Below are positions 46,761 through 58,865 of a stretch of DNA of 64,000 nt, one piece after another. The notes beneath the pieces were generated by a model. That model had not been told where the DNA came from. It saw only the letters and a program-made list of their open reading frames with translations, and made no database searches. The stretch is from Mixophyes australis (Eukaryota > Chordata > Amphibia > Anura > Limnodynastidae): positions 40,763,824 through 40,827,823 of the forward strand of contig JAVHZZ010000009.1 of the NCBI GenBank assembly GCA_036250195.1, read 5' to 3'. Every line of letters starts with the position of its first letter. The first letter of the stretch is position 1. The translations under genes were made by a program, and so were the position numbers.

Positions 46761-48154
46761 CACCAACTTGGATTCATTTTTACAACTTGTGCCTACTCAC
46801 TCCTATTGTCTGGACTGGCCATTACTTTAAATGTAGGCTTCATATTTGGCACTTACACAACACAGTTAATATGTTTACATTTTAATGGATATACTATTTT
46901 TATTTCTATTTCTATATTTTTTTATCACATTTTTCTTCAATTCATCCATGACATTCTCATCCTATTTTATTTAATTCAATTTATTTTGTATCTACTTTTA
47001 ATTTTACTTATTTTTTGTAGTAATGAATATTGATCTGTTTCATATTTATTTCTATCATCACGTCATTTTATGTTATTCATTTTTCCATATTTTATTTTTA
47101 TTTATATTTTCACTTTTCATGTTACAAAGATATAAATTATTTCTGCACTCAGGTTACCCAAACTAAAGAAAGGTAATATCTAATGAGTTGGTAAGGTTAT
47201 GCCACATTTGTTCTTCTCTGCCGCGTGCAGCAATCTATTTTGCTTAAAAAGTACGTTTTCAATTTTCCAAGGTTATTTCCTTTTTTTAATGATGAGCCAC
47301 ACTGAGTGGCACATGTCCTTTGATTTTGAGGAATGTATGACTTTCGTATTATAAACTTTTTACAAGATTTTCTTTATTAAGCTGATGTTTTACATTGTTC
47401 AGTGTATTAAATCCATATGTTATGGAGATGAAAAAAGTCTTCATAAAAAACATGGAGCATGTGTGGAATGCAGCTGACAGCAAATTTAATAACCTTCATT
47501 TTATTATCCACTCTGTTTTTGTAAGGAACACACATAGTCATGTAATTTAAGAAAAAGGTTAAATTCATGAACATTTTATATTTTATTTATCTTTGTTGTT
47601 CAGTGAAATTGAAACAGTTATTGCTGTGAACGTCCATGGTTCTAGCTTCTCCAGTCACTAAAAATAGCCAGCAAATAATTGAAGCTGTTTAGTACACAAT
47701 GCAGAAGGTTCCTTGCACTACAGAAGCTTTAGATATGAGCAGATTTACAATACTCATATTTACATTCTGGAAAATGTTGCTAAATTTGAACTAAGGCTTG
47801 GAAGACGGAGTGCTTTAGGTTTGACTTTTTATGGCCCTTTATTTGTGTATTAGTCTGGATTACTTATCTCAAAGGGTATCACATGAATTTGATCATATTA
47901 TAATACGCTTTAAAATGTTTTGTGCTAGAAATACAGCATGCAATGCAGAGGCAGATTGATGAAGAGGATCAATGATTTCTATGCCATAGAGTACTGTAAA
48001 AGTAGACATAGTTATCATGCTGTGTAGCACATATAAAGAGCAAAATAACATCAAAGTGGGAACAAACTGTGAATGCCTTCAAGACTCAAGATGCTTTTTA
48101 CATTTGTATAAAAGATGAACCTAGGATCCTATACATTCTAGCTGGTCATTTTTG
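46761..48154. other. AT-rich sequence, nothing recognised
   Basis: Short open frames rich in Ile, Leu and Phe that reflect AT content; no gene recognised. Confidence 0.45.
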
Positions 48155-48302
48155 GTGACGACTAGAGATGAGCACACTCGGATTTCCTGAATCCGAGCCC
48201 ACCCGAACGTTGCCGATCCGAGTCGGATCCGAGACAGATCCGGGTATTGGCGCCAAATGAAAACTTGAAAGCGAGGCTCCGAGTCATAATCCCGTTGTCG
48301 GA

Positions 48303-48312
48303 TCTCGCGATA
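48303..48312. promoter_or_regulatory. TCTCGCGATA motif near promoter end of hAT copy 3
   Basis: One-base variant of TCTCGCGAGA at the same subterminal place as in copies 1 and 2, next to 'ctcggatcctataaattccc'. Confidence 0.5.
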
Positions 48313-49114
48313 CTCGGATCCTATAAATTCCCCGCTAGTCGCTGCCATCTTCACTTGGGCATTGATCAGGGTAGAGGGAGGGTGTGTTAGGTGGTCCTCT
48401 GTCCTGGTAGATCTCGTGCTGTGCTGTTTAGTTCTGTGCTGTGCTGTGCTGTGTTCTGCAGTATCAGTCCAGTGGTGCTGTGTGCTGTGCTCTGTCAATT
48501 TTGAGTTCAGTGGTGCTTCTGGGTCCTGTGTGCTGTGTCCTGTTCAGTCCAGTGGTCCTGTGTCCCGTGCTCTGTGCTTCTAAGGGCATAGTTATTTCCC
48601 CAATATTCCCAAGTGTTTAAAAAATAAAAAAAAAGTTAATAAAAAAAATATTCAAAAAAATAATTAAAAAAAAATTTAATTACAACAAAATTTGCCAAAC
48701 CAATCCTGCAGTATAAGCCCATTGGTACTGCAATATTACCAAGTTCACACATTCAGCAGTAAAAGTCCAGTGGTACTGCTGCAATATTACAAAGTTCACA
48801 CATTCTGCAGTATCAGTCCAGTGGTGCTGCGTGCTGTGCTTTGTCAATTATGAGTTCAGTGGTGCTGCTGGGTCCTGTGTGCTGTGTCCTGTTCAGTCCA
48901 GTGGTCCTGTGTCCTGTGCTCTGTGCTTCTAATGGCAAAGTTATTTCCCCAATATTCAAAAGTGTTTAAAAAATGTAAAAAAACTTATACAAAAAAATAA
49001 TTTAAATTTTTTTTAATTACAACAAAATTTGCAAAACCAATCCTGCAGTATAAGCCCATTGGTACTGCAATATTACCAAGTTCACACATTCTGCAGTATC
49101 TTGTGCTACATATA

Positions 49115-50634
49115 ATGGAGAGCAAAAATTTGGAGGATAAAGTAGGGAAAGATCAAGACCCACTTCCTCTTAATGCTGAAGCTGCTGCCACTAGTCATGA
49201 CATAGACGATGAAATGCCATCAACGTCGTCTTCCAAGCCCGATGCCCAATCTCCTAGTACAGGGCATGTAAAATCCAAAAAGCCCAAGTTAAGTAAAAGT
49301 AGCAAAAAGAGAAACTTAAAATCATCTGCGGAGAAACGTAAAGTTGCCAATATGCCATTTACGACACGGAGTGGCAAGGAACGGCTTAGGCCCTGGCCCG
49401 TGTTCATGACTAGTGATCCATCTTCACCCAAGGATCTTAGCCCTCCTCCTCCTCCCCCCCCCCTAAAAAAAATTGAAGAGAGTTATGCTGTCAGCAACAA
49501 AACAGCAAACAACTCTGCCTTCTAAAGAGAAATTATCACAAATCCCCAAGGCGAGTCCAAGGGTGTTGGTGGTTGTCAAGCCTGACCTTCCCATTACTGT
49601 ACGGGAAGAGGTGGCTTGGGAGGAGGCTATTGATGATGAAGCTGGCGCTGTGGAGGAACTTGATGATGAGGATGGTGATGTGGTTATTGAAAATGAGGCA
49701 CCAGGGGGGGAAACAGCTGATGTCCATGGGATGAAAAAGCCCATCGTCATGCCTGGTCAGAAGACCAAAAAATGCACCTCTTCGGTCTGGAGTTATTTTT
49801 ATCCAAATCCGGACAACCAATGTATGGCCATATGTAGCTTATATAAAGCTTAAATAAGCAGGGGTAAGGATCTTGCCCACCTAGGGACATCCTCCCTTAT
49901 ACGTCACCTGAATAACCTTCATAATTCAGTGGTTAGTTCAGGAACTGGGGCTAGGACCGTCATCGGTACAGGGACACCTAAATCCCGTGGTCCAGTTGGA
50001 TACACACCAGCAACACCCTCCTCGTCAACTTCCTCCACGATCTCCATCAGATTGAGTCCTGCAGCCCAAGTCAGCAGCCAGACTGAGTCCTCTCCAATAC
50101 GGGATTCATCCGAGGAATCCTGCAGCGGTACGCCTACTACTGCCACTGCTGCTGTTGCTGCTGTTAGTCGGTCATCTTCCCAGAGGGGAAGTCGTAAGAC
50201 CGCTAAGTCTTTCACAAAACAATTGACCGTCCAACAGTCGTTTGCCATGACCACAAAATACAATAGTAGTCACCCTATTGCAAAGCGTATAACTGCGGCT
50301 GTAACTGCAATGTTGGTGTTAGACGTGCGCCCGGTGTCCGCCATCAGTGGAGTGGGATTTAGAGGGTTGATGGAGGTATTGTGTCCCCGGTACCAAATCC
50401 CGTCGAGATTCCACTTCACTAGGCAGGCGATACCAAAAATGTACAGAGAAGTACGATCAAGTGTCCTCAGTGCTCTGAAAAATGCGGTTGTACCCACTGT
50501 CCACTTAACCACGGACATGTGGACAAGTGGTTCTGGGCAAACGAAGGACTATATGACTGTGACAGCCCACTGGGTAGATGCATCGCCTTCCGCAGCAACA
50601 GCAACAGCTGCATCAGTAGCAGCATCTACTATCA
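49115..50634 (+). pseudogene. hAT transposase remnant (copy 3), N-terminus to start of catalytic core
   Basis: Starts at ATG 49115 (MESKNLEDKVGKDQDP). The first frame ends at 49525; a second (49473-49853) carries the linker and the first half of the BED finger with its aromatic VWSYFY; a third (49929-50726) carries FTKQLTVQQSFAM, the D-x-RPVSAISG block and TTDMWTSGS. In the BED finger the second zinc Cys reads Tyr (CSLY for CTLC in copy 1), followed by a stop. After the Ala/Thr-rich stretch that follows AHWVD, the coding match to copy 1 stops and the tandem array begins without a stop codon, so the last frame reads about 30 codons into repeat. No hATC domain. Inactive. Confidence 0.88.
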
Positions 50635-51065
50635 TATATTGTGGTGACCCACTCCTCTACGGAGTCCAGGTACATTTTTTGGTGCGATTTAGACCAGTTG
50701 ATGGTTTTCTTATTATATTGTGGTGACCACTCCTCTACGCAGTCCAGATACATTTATTGGTGTGATTCATACAAGTTCAGGGTTTTTAAATTATATTGTG
50801 GTGACCACTCCTCTATGCAGTCCAGATACATTTATTGGTGCGAATCATACAATTTCAGGGTTTTTAAATTATATTGTGGTGACCACTCCTCTATGCAGTC
50901 CAGATACATTTATTGGTGCGAATCATACAAGTTCAGGGTTTTTAAATTATATTGTGGTGACCACTCCTCTACGCAGTCCAGGTACATTTTTTGGTGCGAT
51001 TAAGACCAGTTGATGGTTTTCTTATTATATTGTGGGGACCACTCCACTACGCAGTCCAGAAAGAT
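50635..51065. repeat. Tandem array in hAT copy 3, about 78-85 bp unit
   Basis: Reverse-oriented relatives of array I of copy 2: 'attgtggtgaccactcctct', 'acgcagtccagatacattta', 'ttggtgcgaatcatac'. About five units. Confidence 0.93.
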
Positions 51066-51382
51066 ACCTCGTTGCAACGTTTTGGACTAATAACTATATT
51101 GTGAGGTGTTCAGAATACACTGTAAATTAGTGAAAATGATTGTTAATGAATGTTATTGAGGTTAATAATAGCGTAGGAGTGAAAATAAGCCCAAAAACTT
51201 GATTTTTTAACTTTTTCTGCTTTTTTCAAAAAAAATCCGAATCCAAAACCTTAAATCCGAACCAAAACCTTTCAGCAGGCGTTTTGCGAAACAAATCCGA
51301 ACCCAAAACATCACGAAAATCCGAATCCAAAACAGAAAACACGAGACACCAAAAGTCGCCGGTGCACATCCCTAGTGACGAC

Positions 51383-52929
51383 CAATCTTTTGATCTTCAC
51401 TGAGAGGGAGACACTGAACTCAATGCAGAGTTGAGCCTCTTGTCAGAACAAGACCCATGGAAACAGAACAAGATTACTTAGTGATACCATTTATAAGGAG
51501 TGGAGGGTGTGTTGCAATGATTTTATTTAACATTATTAGAGTTAGCCAGTTTATGTTTGCTCAAGGTCTGCTTAAAAACCGGTTTATGTGTGCTCAAGGT
51601 CTGTGTTGGAGTATGTTTACATTCTGTAACCATTTTCATTGATCATTTGCATTTACCAATATTTGTATCGATTACTTATTCTGTTCTGGCCAGGACATCA
51701 TATTCTTGTATGATAAGAACGAATGATTTAATATAATCATTCTGTTCACATATGGTATGTTTTTAATAGACACATATTATTTGCGCTCAGGGAACAGACA
51801 TTGCATTACTTGTTTCTATGCCCTAAATAAGCCGTTCTAACTTTCTCTCTGACTTTCTCTTCCATTCTCTACTACTTGATTTGACTCTTTTTCCCTTCTG
51901 TTTCAAAACCATCTCTTGTTCCTTCATTCTATACTATTCAGAGTTGGGCGTCTAATGTGATTAGCTGAAAGGCATATCATTATCTATATATAAACCATGT
52001 TAAGGAAATGTTTAAAAATAATGTGCACAAACACAAGCATGTCTCCATAAGAAGTAAAATCTATAATCAAATCTGTTTTGGGCTATCAAATAAATTAAGG
52101 GTAAACCCATTTTTCTAAGTGCCATCCAAAAGGGAGGCATTCATTTACATACAATTAGTATAAGGCACTAGACATTAGTGACCACTTTGAATATTTTTTA
52201 CTATGTAACAGTTAAAGTTTTATTTTTAATACAATATATATTAATATAATGATAATTGTGAAAAAATGTCTATATTTGTTACATCGAAAAATAAAATGCC
52301 TTTTTTCCATTCCCATGTGTTTTTCTTCCTCTAGGATGATCTATAATGAACTTTTCCTACATCTAAGCTGCACATCAATAGACCTTATTGTGCATTATTT
52401 CTTACTAGGAAGAATATAGAGCTTAGACCAAAAGCCTTCTAATGAACGGGGATTCGCCATACAACTTGCCAGGGCCATAACAAGGGAGGTGTGGTATGTG
52501 CCGCAGTTGAGGAAGCAAAGCTGAAAGAGGGATGAGGCTGCTCAGATGTGATTGAGGAGTGAGTCAGTGCTACTGAGAGTCACAGTGAGCAAAGCCAATA
52601 AAATTCAGAGCTTTTCTGAGCCAATACTCACAGTGCCACCCCTTTCATAACCATCACTGTGCTTATGGTGACTGGCTTTTCCCTTGGAATCAGACAACCT
52701 AGTCTATGTGCTATCCAGATCCAGTTCTTGGCTAGTTTCTCTGTTTCTCTATCTCTCACCTTCCATTTTCTCTCTCTTCCCCTTCCCTCTCTCCACCCCT
52801 TCCAAACAATTTCCCACATGTCTTTAGACATGAAGTCTAGGAGACTCTTTGTTTCATTCATTTAGGACAACTATTGATACATAGAAAACTATATATTAAA
52901 TTGTCTTTCAAGTTTTTTCCACTAGATGT
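51383..52929. other. Unassigned sequence
   Basis: No gene or defined repeat. It includes a pyrimidine-rich stretch (52730-52810). Confidence 0.45.
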
Positions 52930-53535
52930 ATATTTTTTACAAGTTAACCCGTGCATGATACTCATGCATTCTAGTCAAATCAAGATACTTAAGGTCTTAA
53001 AAAGGTTCTTGTCATGCATTTGGACCTAGCCCAGGCCTCCTCAGGGAAAGAGCGTTAGTTCCCGAAGCAAGCGGCCTTTTTAATGTGTGTTCATGAGGTA
53101 AAATTACCTCACGAAAATGAGTTTGACCCCTCAACTCGTAAATTTAGCCTTTACTATCCCTCCCACGGGGAAAGGGGGGATAATGGAAGTTAACTGACTT
53201 GACTATTCTAATTTTTTTGTCAAATAATGTCAGTATACCAAATTTCAGGTCAATTGGATGAGCCCTTTCTGAGAAAATAGTTTTTTCCACACACACACAC
53301 ACACACACTAACGCACGCCTCTACACATGTGTGTTCATGAGGTAAAATTACCTCACGAAAATGAGTTTGAGCCCTACCAAATTTCAGCCCTTTTTGAAAT
53401 TTTTTTCCCACACACACTAAGAATTTAGTAGGTCAGTGTATAACTCTGCCCAGCAGGTGGCGCTGCAACTTGGTTTTTTTTTTTCACACACACACAGACA
53501 GACAGACGCCACTAAGCATTTATATATTAGATGTT
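52930..53535. repeat. Unclassified interspersed repeat with internal duplication
   Basis: Begins near 'acaagttaacccgtgcatga' and ends near 'ccactaagcatttatatatt'. A block of about 45 bp ('tgtgttcatgaggtaaaatt' and 'acctcacgaaaatgagtttg') occurs at 53085-53130 and 53328-53371. Contains (CA)n at 53288-53309 and a CTCF-type motif at 53450-53464. No coding; class not assigned. Confidence 0.5.
53450..53464 (+). promoter_or_regulatory. Perfect CTCF consensus match
   Basis: CCAGCAGGTGGCGCT agrees at all 15 positions with the consensus CCASYAGRKGGCRSY. It lies inside an interspersed repeat. Occupancy is unknown. Confidence 0.6.
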
Positions 53536-53716
53536 TGGAGAACTCCATACCACCAATGTGTTAAATCCTGCTAAATCATATATTTCTATTTCTAAAGCAA
53601 AAGCTAATTGCCATCACATGGTGTCCTTTCTAAACAGTGCAGGTTTTAATCCTCATTCTTGTTAAATGCCTATTGTCCCCACTCAAGCATAGTTATAGGT
53701 CTATTTCTTTAACAAT

Positions 53717-54024
53717 GGGCGTCGCGGTAGCTTAGTGGTTAGCACTTCTGCCAACAGCACTGGGGTCATGAGTCAATTCCTAACCATGGCCTTATCTGTG
53801 TGGAGTGAGTTTCCTCTGGACACTCCGGTTTCCTCTCAGACTCCCAAAACATACTTGTCAGTTAATTGGCTGCTATTAAATTGATTCTATTTCTGTGTGT
53901 GTGTAGTTGTTAGGGAATTTAGACTGTAAGCTCCAATCGGGCAGGAACTGATGTGAGTGAGATCTCTGCGGAATTAGTGGTGCTATATAATTAGATAATG
54001 ATAATTATGACAATAAATGGAAAT
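53717..54024 (+). repeat. V-SINE-like element, near full length
   Basis: The tRNA-like head has an A-box-like 'tagcttagtggttagcac' and a B-box-like 'gggtcatgagtcaattcc'. The V-type central domain ('ctccggtttcctctcagact', 'gtcagttaattggctgctat') and the tail ('ttagggaatttagactgtaa', 'ggaattagtggtgctatata') follow. It ends in an ATGATAAT-type tail. About 15 bp are missing between 'gtggagtgagtt' and 'tcctct' compared with the copy at 34623. Confidence 0.88.
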
Positions 54025-55019
54025 CTGAAGTGACCTCAAATATCCATAATATTTTACAATAGTTTTGATGTATATATATATTTATCGTTCATATATCAAG
54101 TTTCCAAATTAATATTGAATGATGACATCAGAAGTCTCCATACAGATTTTTATGTTATTTTTTATTAATTATCAATGGTCTGTTGACTCCTGATTGATTT
54201 CTTGTTACTGACCCTTGGCATCATCTGGACTCTGATTGTATGCTCATTGCCCGGACCTCTGGCTTGTTATTTTTGTAATTCCTGCTCGCTGCCAGCCCTG
54301 ACCATTTGCCTGTTTTGAACACTCTATCTGCTATGGACCCCAGACCTCAGCCTGCTTCTTACTATCTGCTACCATCTGTGTCTACTGTCTACTATTCTCT
54401 CACTGCGGTATTGCTCATATGCTTACACTATGCTTGAGTTAATACCTGGGGGCATCTGAATGCCTGTGAGCGCAACAAGCTCTATGGAAAAGGTGGCTGC
54501 TATAGGTGAAGACCTCTATAATCGGTTCTGCAAGCTTATGACAATAGCTGTAAACCATAACAATGCTCACTATACCTGGCAGAATAAGTTTTTCTAATTA
54601 ATTTTTGACTGGATTATCAAATGTGGTGGAGGACATATAATCCCGGGAGAAACTTTAATCATTATTACACACTGCATAAATAATTTTGCTCAATTTAGTT
54701 GGTTGTTTGACATGCCTTTGTACAAATTTTTATTGTCTATATTATTTTGGATTATGCAAAGAGAAATGATATGCTTATACAGCAAACCTATTACAGAGAG
54801 CTTTACTTTATAGAGCAACTTTCCTCCCACATCCAGAATGTGTGGAAAAGTCAGTACTTCCACACATATGTCAGACATGTCTATTAAAGAATACCATAGG
54901 AATGCACTCTGCATATATTTACATGACATGTCACACACTTGTTTCTCGTTCCAAGTACATATTTAGCTGTTAGGGACAGGGGTGAGTGAGGTTGAAAGCA
55001 TAAGATAGTACACCTACAC
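54025..55019. other. Unassigned; part resembles an LTR-type leader
   Basis: At 54180-54490 are C/T-rich phrases ('tgctcgctgccagccctgac', 'acctgggggcatctgaatgc', 'ctgtgagcgcaacaagc') like frog LTR-retrotransposon leaders. No second LTR or coding was seen. Confidence 0.3.
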
Positions 55020-55185
55020 CAGTGCCGTAACTAGACATTTTAGTGCCCTGGGCGAGACAGGGCACCGGCGCCCCCCATCTAAGTGGGAGTGACATTTGCC
55101 AAGTGGGTGTGGCCAACCTAATGTGGAGGTGTGGGTAGCACTTTACTGAAAAAATTCTGTTACACATATTTGCAAATGCATGATA

Positions 55186-55243
<58 letters not shown>

Positions 55244-55305
55244 TATCTATAACTCTATCTATATTTCTGCAGCATTTGGGTTATCATGCATTTGCAAATA
55301 TGTGT
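55020..55305 (+). mobile_element. CAGTGCCGTAAC-ended hAT-type fragment with (TA)n hairpin
   Basis: CAGTGCCGTAACTAGACATT at 55020, matching 43113 in reverse. Downstream, 'cacatatttgcaaatgcatgata' (55162-55184) is the perfect inverse of 55282-55304, enclosing a (TA)n tract. No right terminus or TSD found. Confidence 0.65.
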
Positions 55306-55322
55306 ACCGAGAATTGTATGTG

Positions 55323-55361
<39 letters not shown>

Positions 55362-56369
55362 GCACACACACACACAAAACCTATTAGACCTTGTCTCCAT
55401 GTCATATATAAAATAATGTATTATATTAAAGATTTTGACTTACTGCTCCTCTTTTTTCGTGTGTTTTCAGAATCCAGGTTAGAGAACTGTGCAATATTTT
55501 GTTCTGCTTACCTCAATTAGAAAATGAGGAATATATTTTCTGTGTGTATGTATGTGCATATTGCAGAGTGGGAGTAAGCAGGTATTGAACACCTGTCAAT
55601 GGTATTTGCAGCAATGCTGAGTTTTATTAGTAGGGGGTGTGATGTGGTCATGAACTCTATTCTATGCATCTATGGTCCCAATAAGTTTCTGTGGGGTCTG
55701 AAATTCCTATTTGTGGCCATAAGTCCCATGAAGTGTATCAGGTTGCCTATCAATGTCATAGCACCTGCTACTATGGTAGTTACACCTTTGGCTATTCTGT
55801 CCTGAAGAAATATCAAGTGCAGGAGTGGGTGAGGGGGTCTGCTAAATTGTGTGGTCCGGTATGGAGAAGATTACAAGGGGAGAAGAAGGAAAAAATTGGA
55901 GGATGATACATTAAAACATTTTTTTTTTACTGTAATTCATCTAAAATTATAATAATATATAACATAAATATAGCAACTGTTAGAAAGTGACACTTAATGT
56001 TCATACAACTTTTTAGAATAGCCACTTATTCATTGGGGAGTACATATTTGTATTGATTACTAATTTTAATGAAAGATTCGTCATCTGCTAATATCAAGCA
56101 CATAAGTGGTTAATATGAAAATCCTTTCAGTAATAAAATATAATAGTTGTACACAGTTGGATCAGACACTCAGTTCTTTTACAGTCAGCACTGTCACCTC
56201 TATAAAGGAAAACGATCAGAGGAGAGAAAGAAAAAGAAGACACATGCAGGGGTGTGTGAAAAGATACAATTTAAAGCCCCACCTATCCGAACCATATCAC
56301 TGGTGTGGAATCTACTACTTAAAAGTGCAGACTTCAAGCAGCAGTCATAACAAATAAAGAAATTACTTT
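55306..56369. other. Unassigned, second (TA)n/(CA)n tract
   Basis: (TA)n(CA)n at 55325-55377. The open frames at 55599-55906 lack a recognisable domain. Confidence 0.4.
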
Positions 56370-56661
56370 TTTCTAGCAGTGGTGGTCAGCGGTGATCGGC
56401 GCTATAGCTGCTGCCGGGCTTCCTGCATTGGCATTTGGAACATGTGCGTTCCAAATACCGAACTTCCTGTCAATGGAACGCATGTGCGTTCCATTGACAG
56501 GAAGAGGTTGTTTCTAGTGGGGGAAGCTCAAGCCGGCAGGCAGATGGATGCAGAGCTGAGTGCAGTGATTGAGCCTGGGCAGGTAGCGGGCGGCTGATGC
56601 GCCCCCTTGGGCTTGCGCCCTGGGCGATGGCACCGCCCGCACCTCCCTAGTTACGGCTCTG
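56370..56661. mobile_element. hAT-type MITE related to 41915-42279, left end lost
   Basis: The right end 'gttacggctctg' and the adjacent 'gcgcccccttgggcttgcgc' match the right arm of 41915-42279. A near-perfect 42-nt palindrome lies at 56463-56504 (cttcctgtcaatggaacgca and its inverse). Confidence 0.7.
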
Positions 56662-57846
56662 ACCTACACAATCTATGAAGTTTTACCTACAACATCAATT
56701 GCCTTGGCCAACATCGACTCATCTAAGGCCTAAAGGGTAACGTCTATAGGAAACCATCATAACCTCATCTTGCTGGCTCCTCCTCTGCAAGCCCATTTTC
56801 CTCCTGTTGGGACTCCTATTGCCCCTCCTACTTCTGTTGAGTCTCCATTGACCCTTCCTCCTCCTGTTGGACCTCAGCAAACTGCCTCTTTGTGTTGCTG
56901 TCCTGTGAAACACTAAAAAAGTTATTTTAGTTTTTCGGATTAAATACACAACTCTAAGGCACACTTTTATCCAACATAACAATCGTTTTGGTTATTAACT
57001 GAAAGGACACCGTTTTACTACACACTTCACATGGTACATGTGTTTTATGTTAGTTTTAAAGTAGTTAAACATTGGTGTGATTCACATCCCTAGTCAATCA
57101 ATCACCATAACTAATCCTAATCTTTATGACAGTTTTGACACTTTTTTTGGTGGCTTAAAATTATTGATCTATAACGTTTACAAAACTGTTACATAACATT
57201 GTTTTTCTGTTTCTGTTTGAGAGTGGGGGTGGAGGGAGGATGACTGCTATCAAACCATTATTCTAACTACAACTTTCCCGACTTCTCAAGGATTTGGACC
57301 TATTTAACATATTTTAAAAGTAACAATTATTTAATTTATTGCTAACTTACGCTTTCTAAACCTCCTTAGCAGATTCACCAGATGGTCAGCTACCTCCACA
57401 GCAAAATGCCCTATCAGCATTCTAATTATTTGATGATGTGTTTGCAACCCAACTCCTGGTGGATTCTCTGAGTAGTGGCTTTGTAGGCTAATTTATTGTG
57501 GACGTTTGTACAATATGGCACTACCATACCCAGTGCACCATCATTTTTTTCAGTGCTGAGCTCCTCATGGGTAACGCTTGCTGCTCACATGTTTGCAACT
57601 GAATTAAGATTTTCAACAAAGTGAATGCTGATTGGTGAGTGTCAGGATAAATACCGGTGTTATTGTTGGATCTCACTAGGTAACCTTGTTATCTAGGGGT
57701 TCTTAGATCACACAGACAAAGTGAGAGAAGATACAATGGAATATTTATTACAGAAGGGATATACACAAATGTAAACAATAGCTAAGTTAAAATAGCACAA
57801 AGTGATCACAAGACTTCAAACAATCTCCCACAGCATCCCACTGTCC
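56662..57846. other. Unassigned sequence
   Basis: Repeated 'cctcctgttgg' phrases at 56800-56872. No gene recognised on either strand; a minus-strand open stretch at 57355-57480 has no known motif. Confidence 0.35.
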
Positions 57847-57854
57847 ATTATACC

Positions 57855-58321
57855 CAGGGCCGTCTTTCCCATTGGGCACAATGGGCAGGTGCCCGGGGGC
57901 CCTGCAGCCCAGGGTGGCCCGTCAGAGGCAGCACAAGAAAAAAAAAAACCTGAAAAAAAATAAATATGAAAATACCTTGCGGTCATCTAGCGATCCGACT
58001 CCCTCCCAGGTCTCCTCCTCCGTGTGGAGCTTGCAGTGCATGTCGGGCGTGACGTCATCACGCCCGCCCGACATCCATTGCGGAGCGCAACAGAGGAGGA
58101 AACCAGGGAGGGAGCCGGATCGGCAGCTGACCGCAAGGTAAGTATTTTCCTCTTTTTTTTTTTTTCAGGTTTTTTTTTTTTCTTGCGCTGCCTAGGACGG
58201 GCCCCCCCTGGGCTGCAGGGCCCATATATATAATCACTTTTTCTTTTTTTTTATATATATATATAGGGGCCACGGTGCATGGCTTTGCCTGGGGGCCCAA
58301 AATGTTGTTAAGAGGGCACTA
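57855..58321. mobile_element. hAT-type foldback MITE, 467 bp, with TSD
   Basis: Perfect 8-bp TSD ATTATACC at 57847-57854 and 58322-58329. The left end CAGGGCCGTCTTTCCC pairs with the inverted right end TAGTGCCCTCTTAACA. Long internal arms: 'ggccctgcagcccaggg' against 'ccctgggctgcagggcc', and 'accttgcggtca' against 'tgaccgcaaggt'. The centre is 'gggcgtgacgtcatcacgcc'. Confidence 0.9.
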
Positions 58322-58329
58322 ATTATACC

Positions 58330-58700
58330 TTAACCGATATATATCTAAACAGTAATTATTTCCCAAGGCCAAGTTGCAGAAATGTCTCTGGCCAACTTGT
58401 ATGTTTAAAAAATGGTCCTGATGCAATTGCCAGGACAGCCACAAAGAACATACACAAATATGCTGAGAGTATGGTGCTGTCCTTTCCAAATTGTTTAAAT
58501 CAGTCTTCTTGGCCACTTCTATATACTAGATGTACAATGCTATACAAGTCTATGGGAACTGCCTCCAATCATGTTGCAGTTTTTGAACTTCGGGCCAAGT
58601 TGTAGTGTTGAAAAGTTCTGAGGTAGTTCCCATAACAACCTCACCGATGGTACACCAGTCTGGTGAGAGTCCCTTGTGACCAGCCAAGTTGTAACTCCTA
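58330..58700. other. Unassigned sequence
   Basis: Repeated 'gccaagttg' phrases at 58368-58690 that recur to 59110; perhaps an LTR-type tandem. Nothing firm. Confidence 0.35.
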
Positions 58701-58865
58701 GGGGTATGTTTACTAAACTGAAAAAGTGGAGATGTTGCCTATATTAGCCAATCAGATGGTAGTTATAATTTATTTAGTACATTCTACAAAATAACAGCTA
58801 GAATCTGATTGATTGCTATGGGCAACATCTCTACTTTTTCAAACCCGCAGTTTAGTAAATATACC
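58701..58865. mobile_element. Palindromic MITE, copy 2
   Basis: 'ggggtatgtttactaaactg' to 'cagtttagtaaatatacc', the same family as 23911-24079, with about 10 bp missing in the left arm. Confidence 0.85.

Larger units (their letters stand above)
48163..51374 (+). mobile_element. hAT transposon family A, copy 3 (3,212 bp, 3' part deleted)
   Basis: GTGACGAC duplications at 48155-48162 and 51375-51382. Ends are TAGAGATGAGCACACTCGG and (inverted) TAGGGATGTGCACCGG. It reads on the plus strand: subterminal region with TCTCGCGATA (48303-48312), promoter-side repeats ('ccagtggtgctgtgtgctgt'), then a transposase from 49115. That frame runs straight into a tandem array of the copy-2 type (50635-51065), and the 3' terminus follows. 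Everything downstream of the TTDMWTS core is lost, including hATC. Confidence 0.93.

Noticed and set aside
53717..53790. Functional tRNA gene
   Set aside because: A- and B-box-like sequences are those of a SINE head followed by the V-type domain; no cloverleaf fold is evident.
55599..55906. Overlapping 68- and 71-codon ORFs as a host or LINE gene fragment
   Set aside because: No recognisable motif, no flanking coding continuity in either direction.
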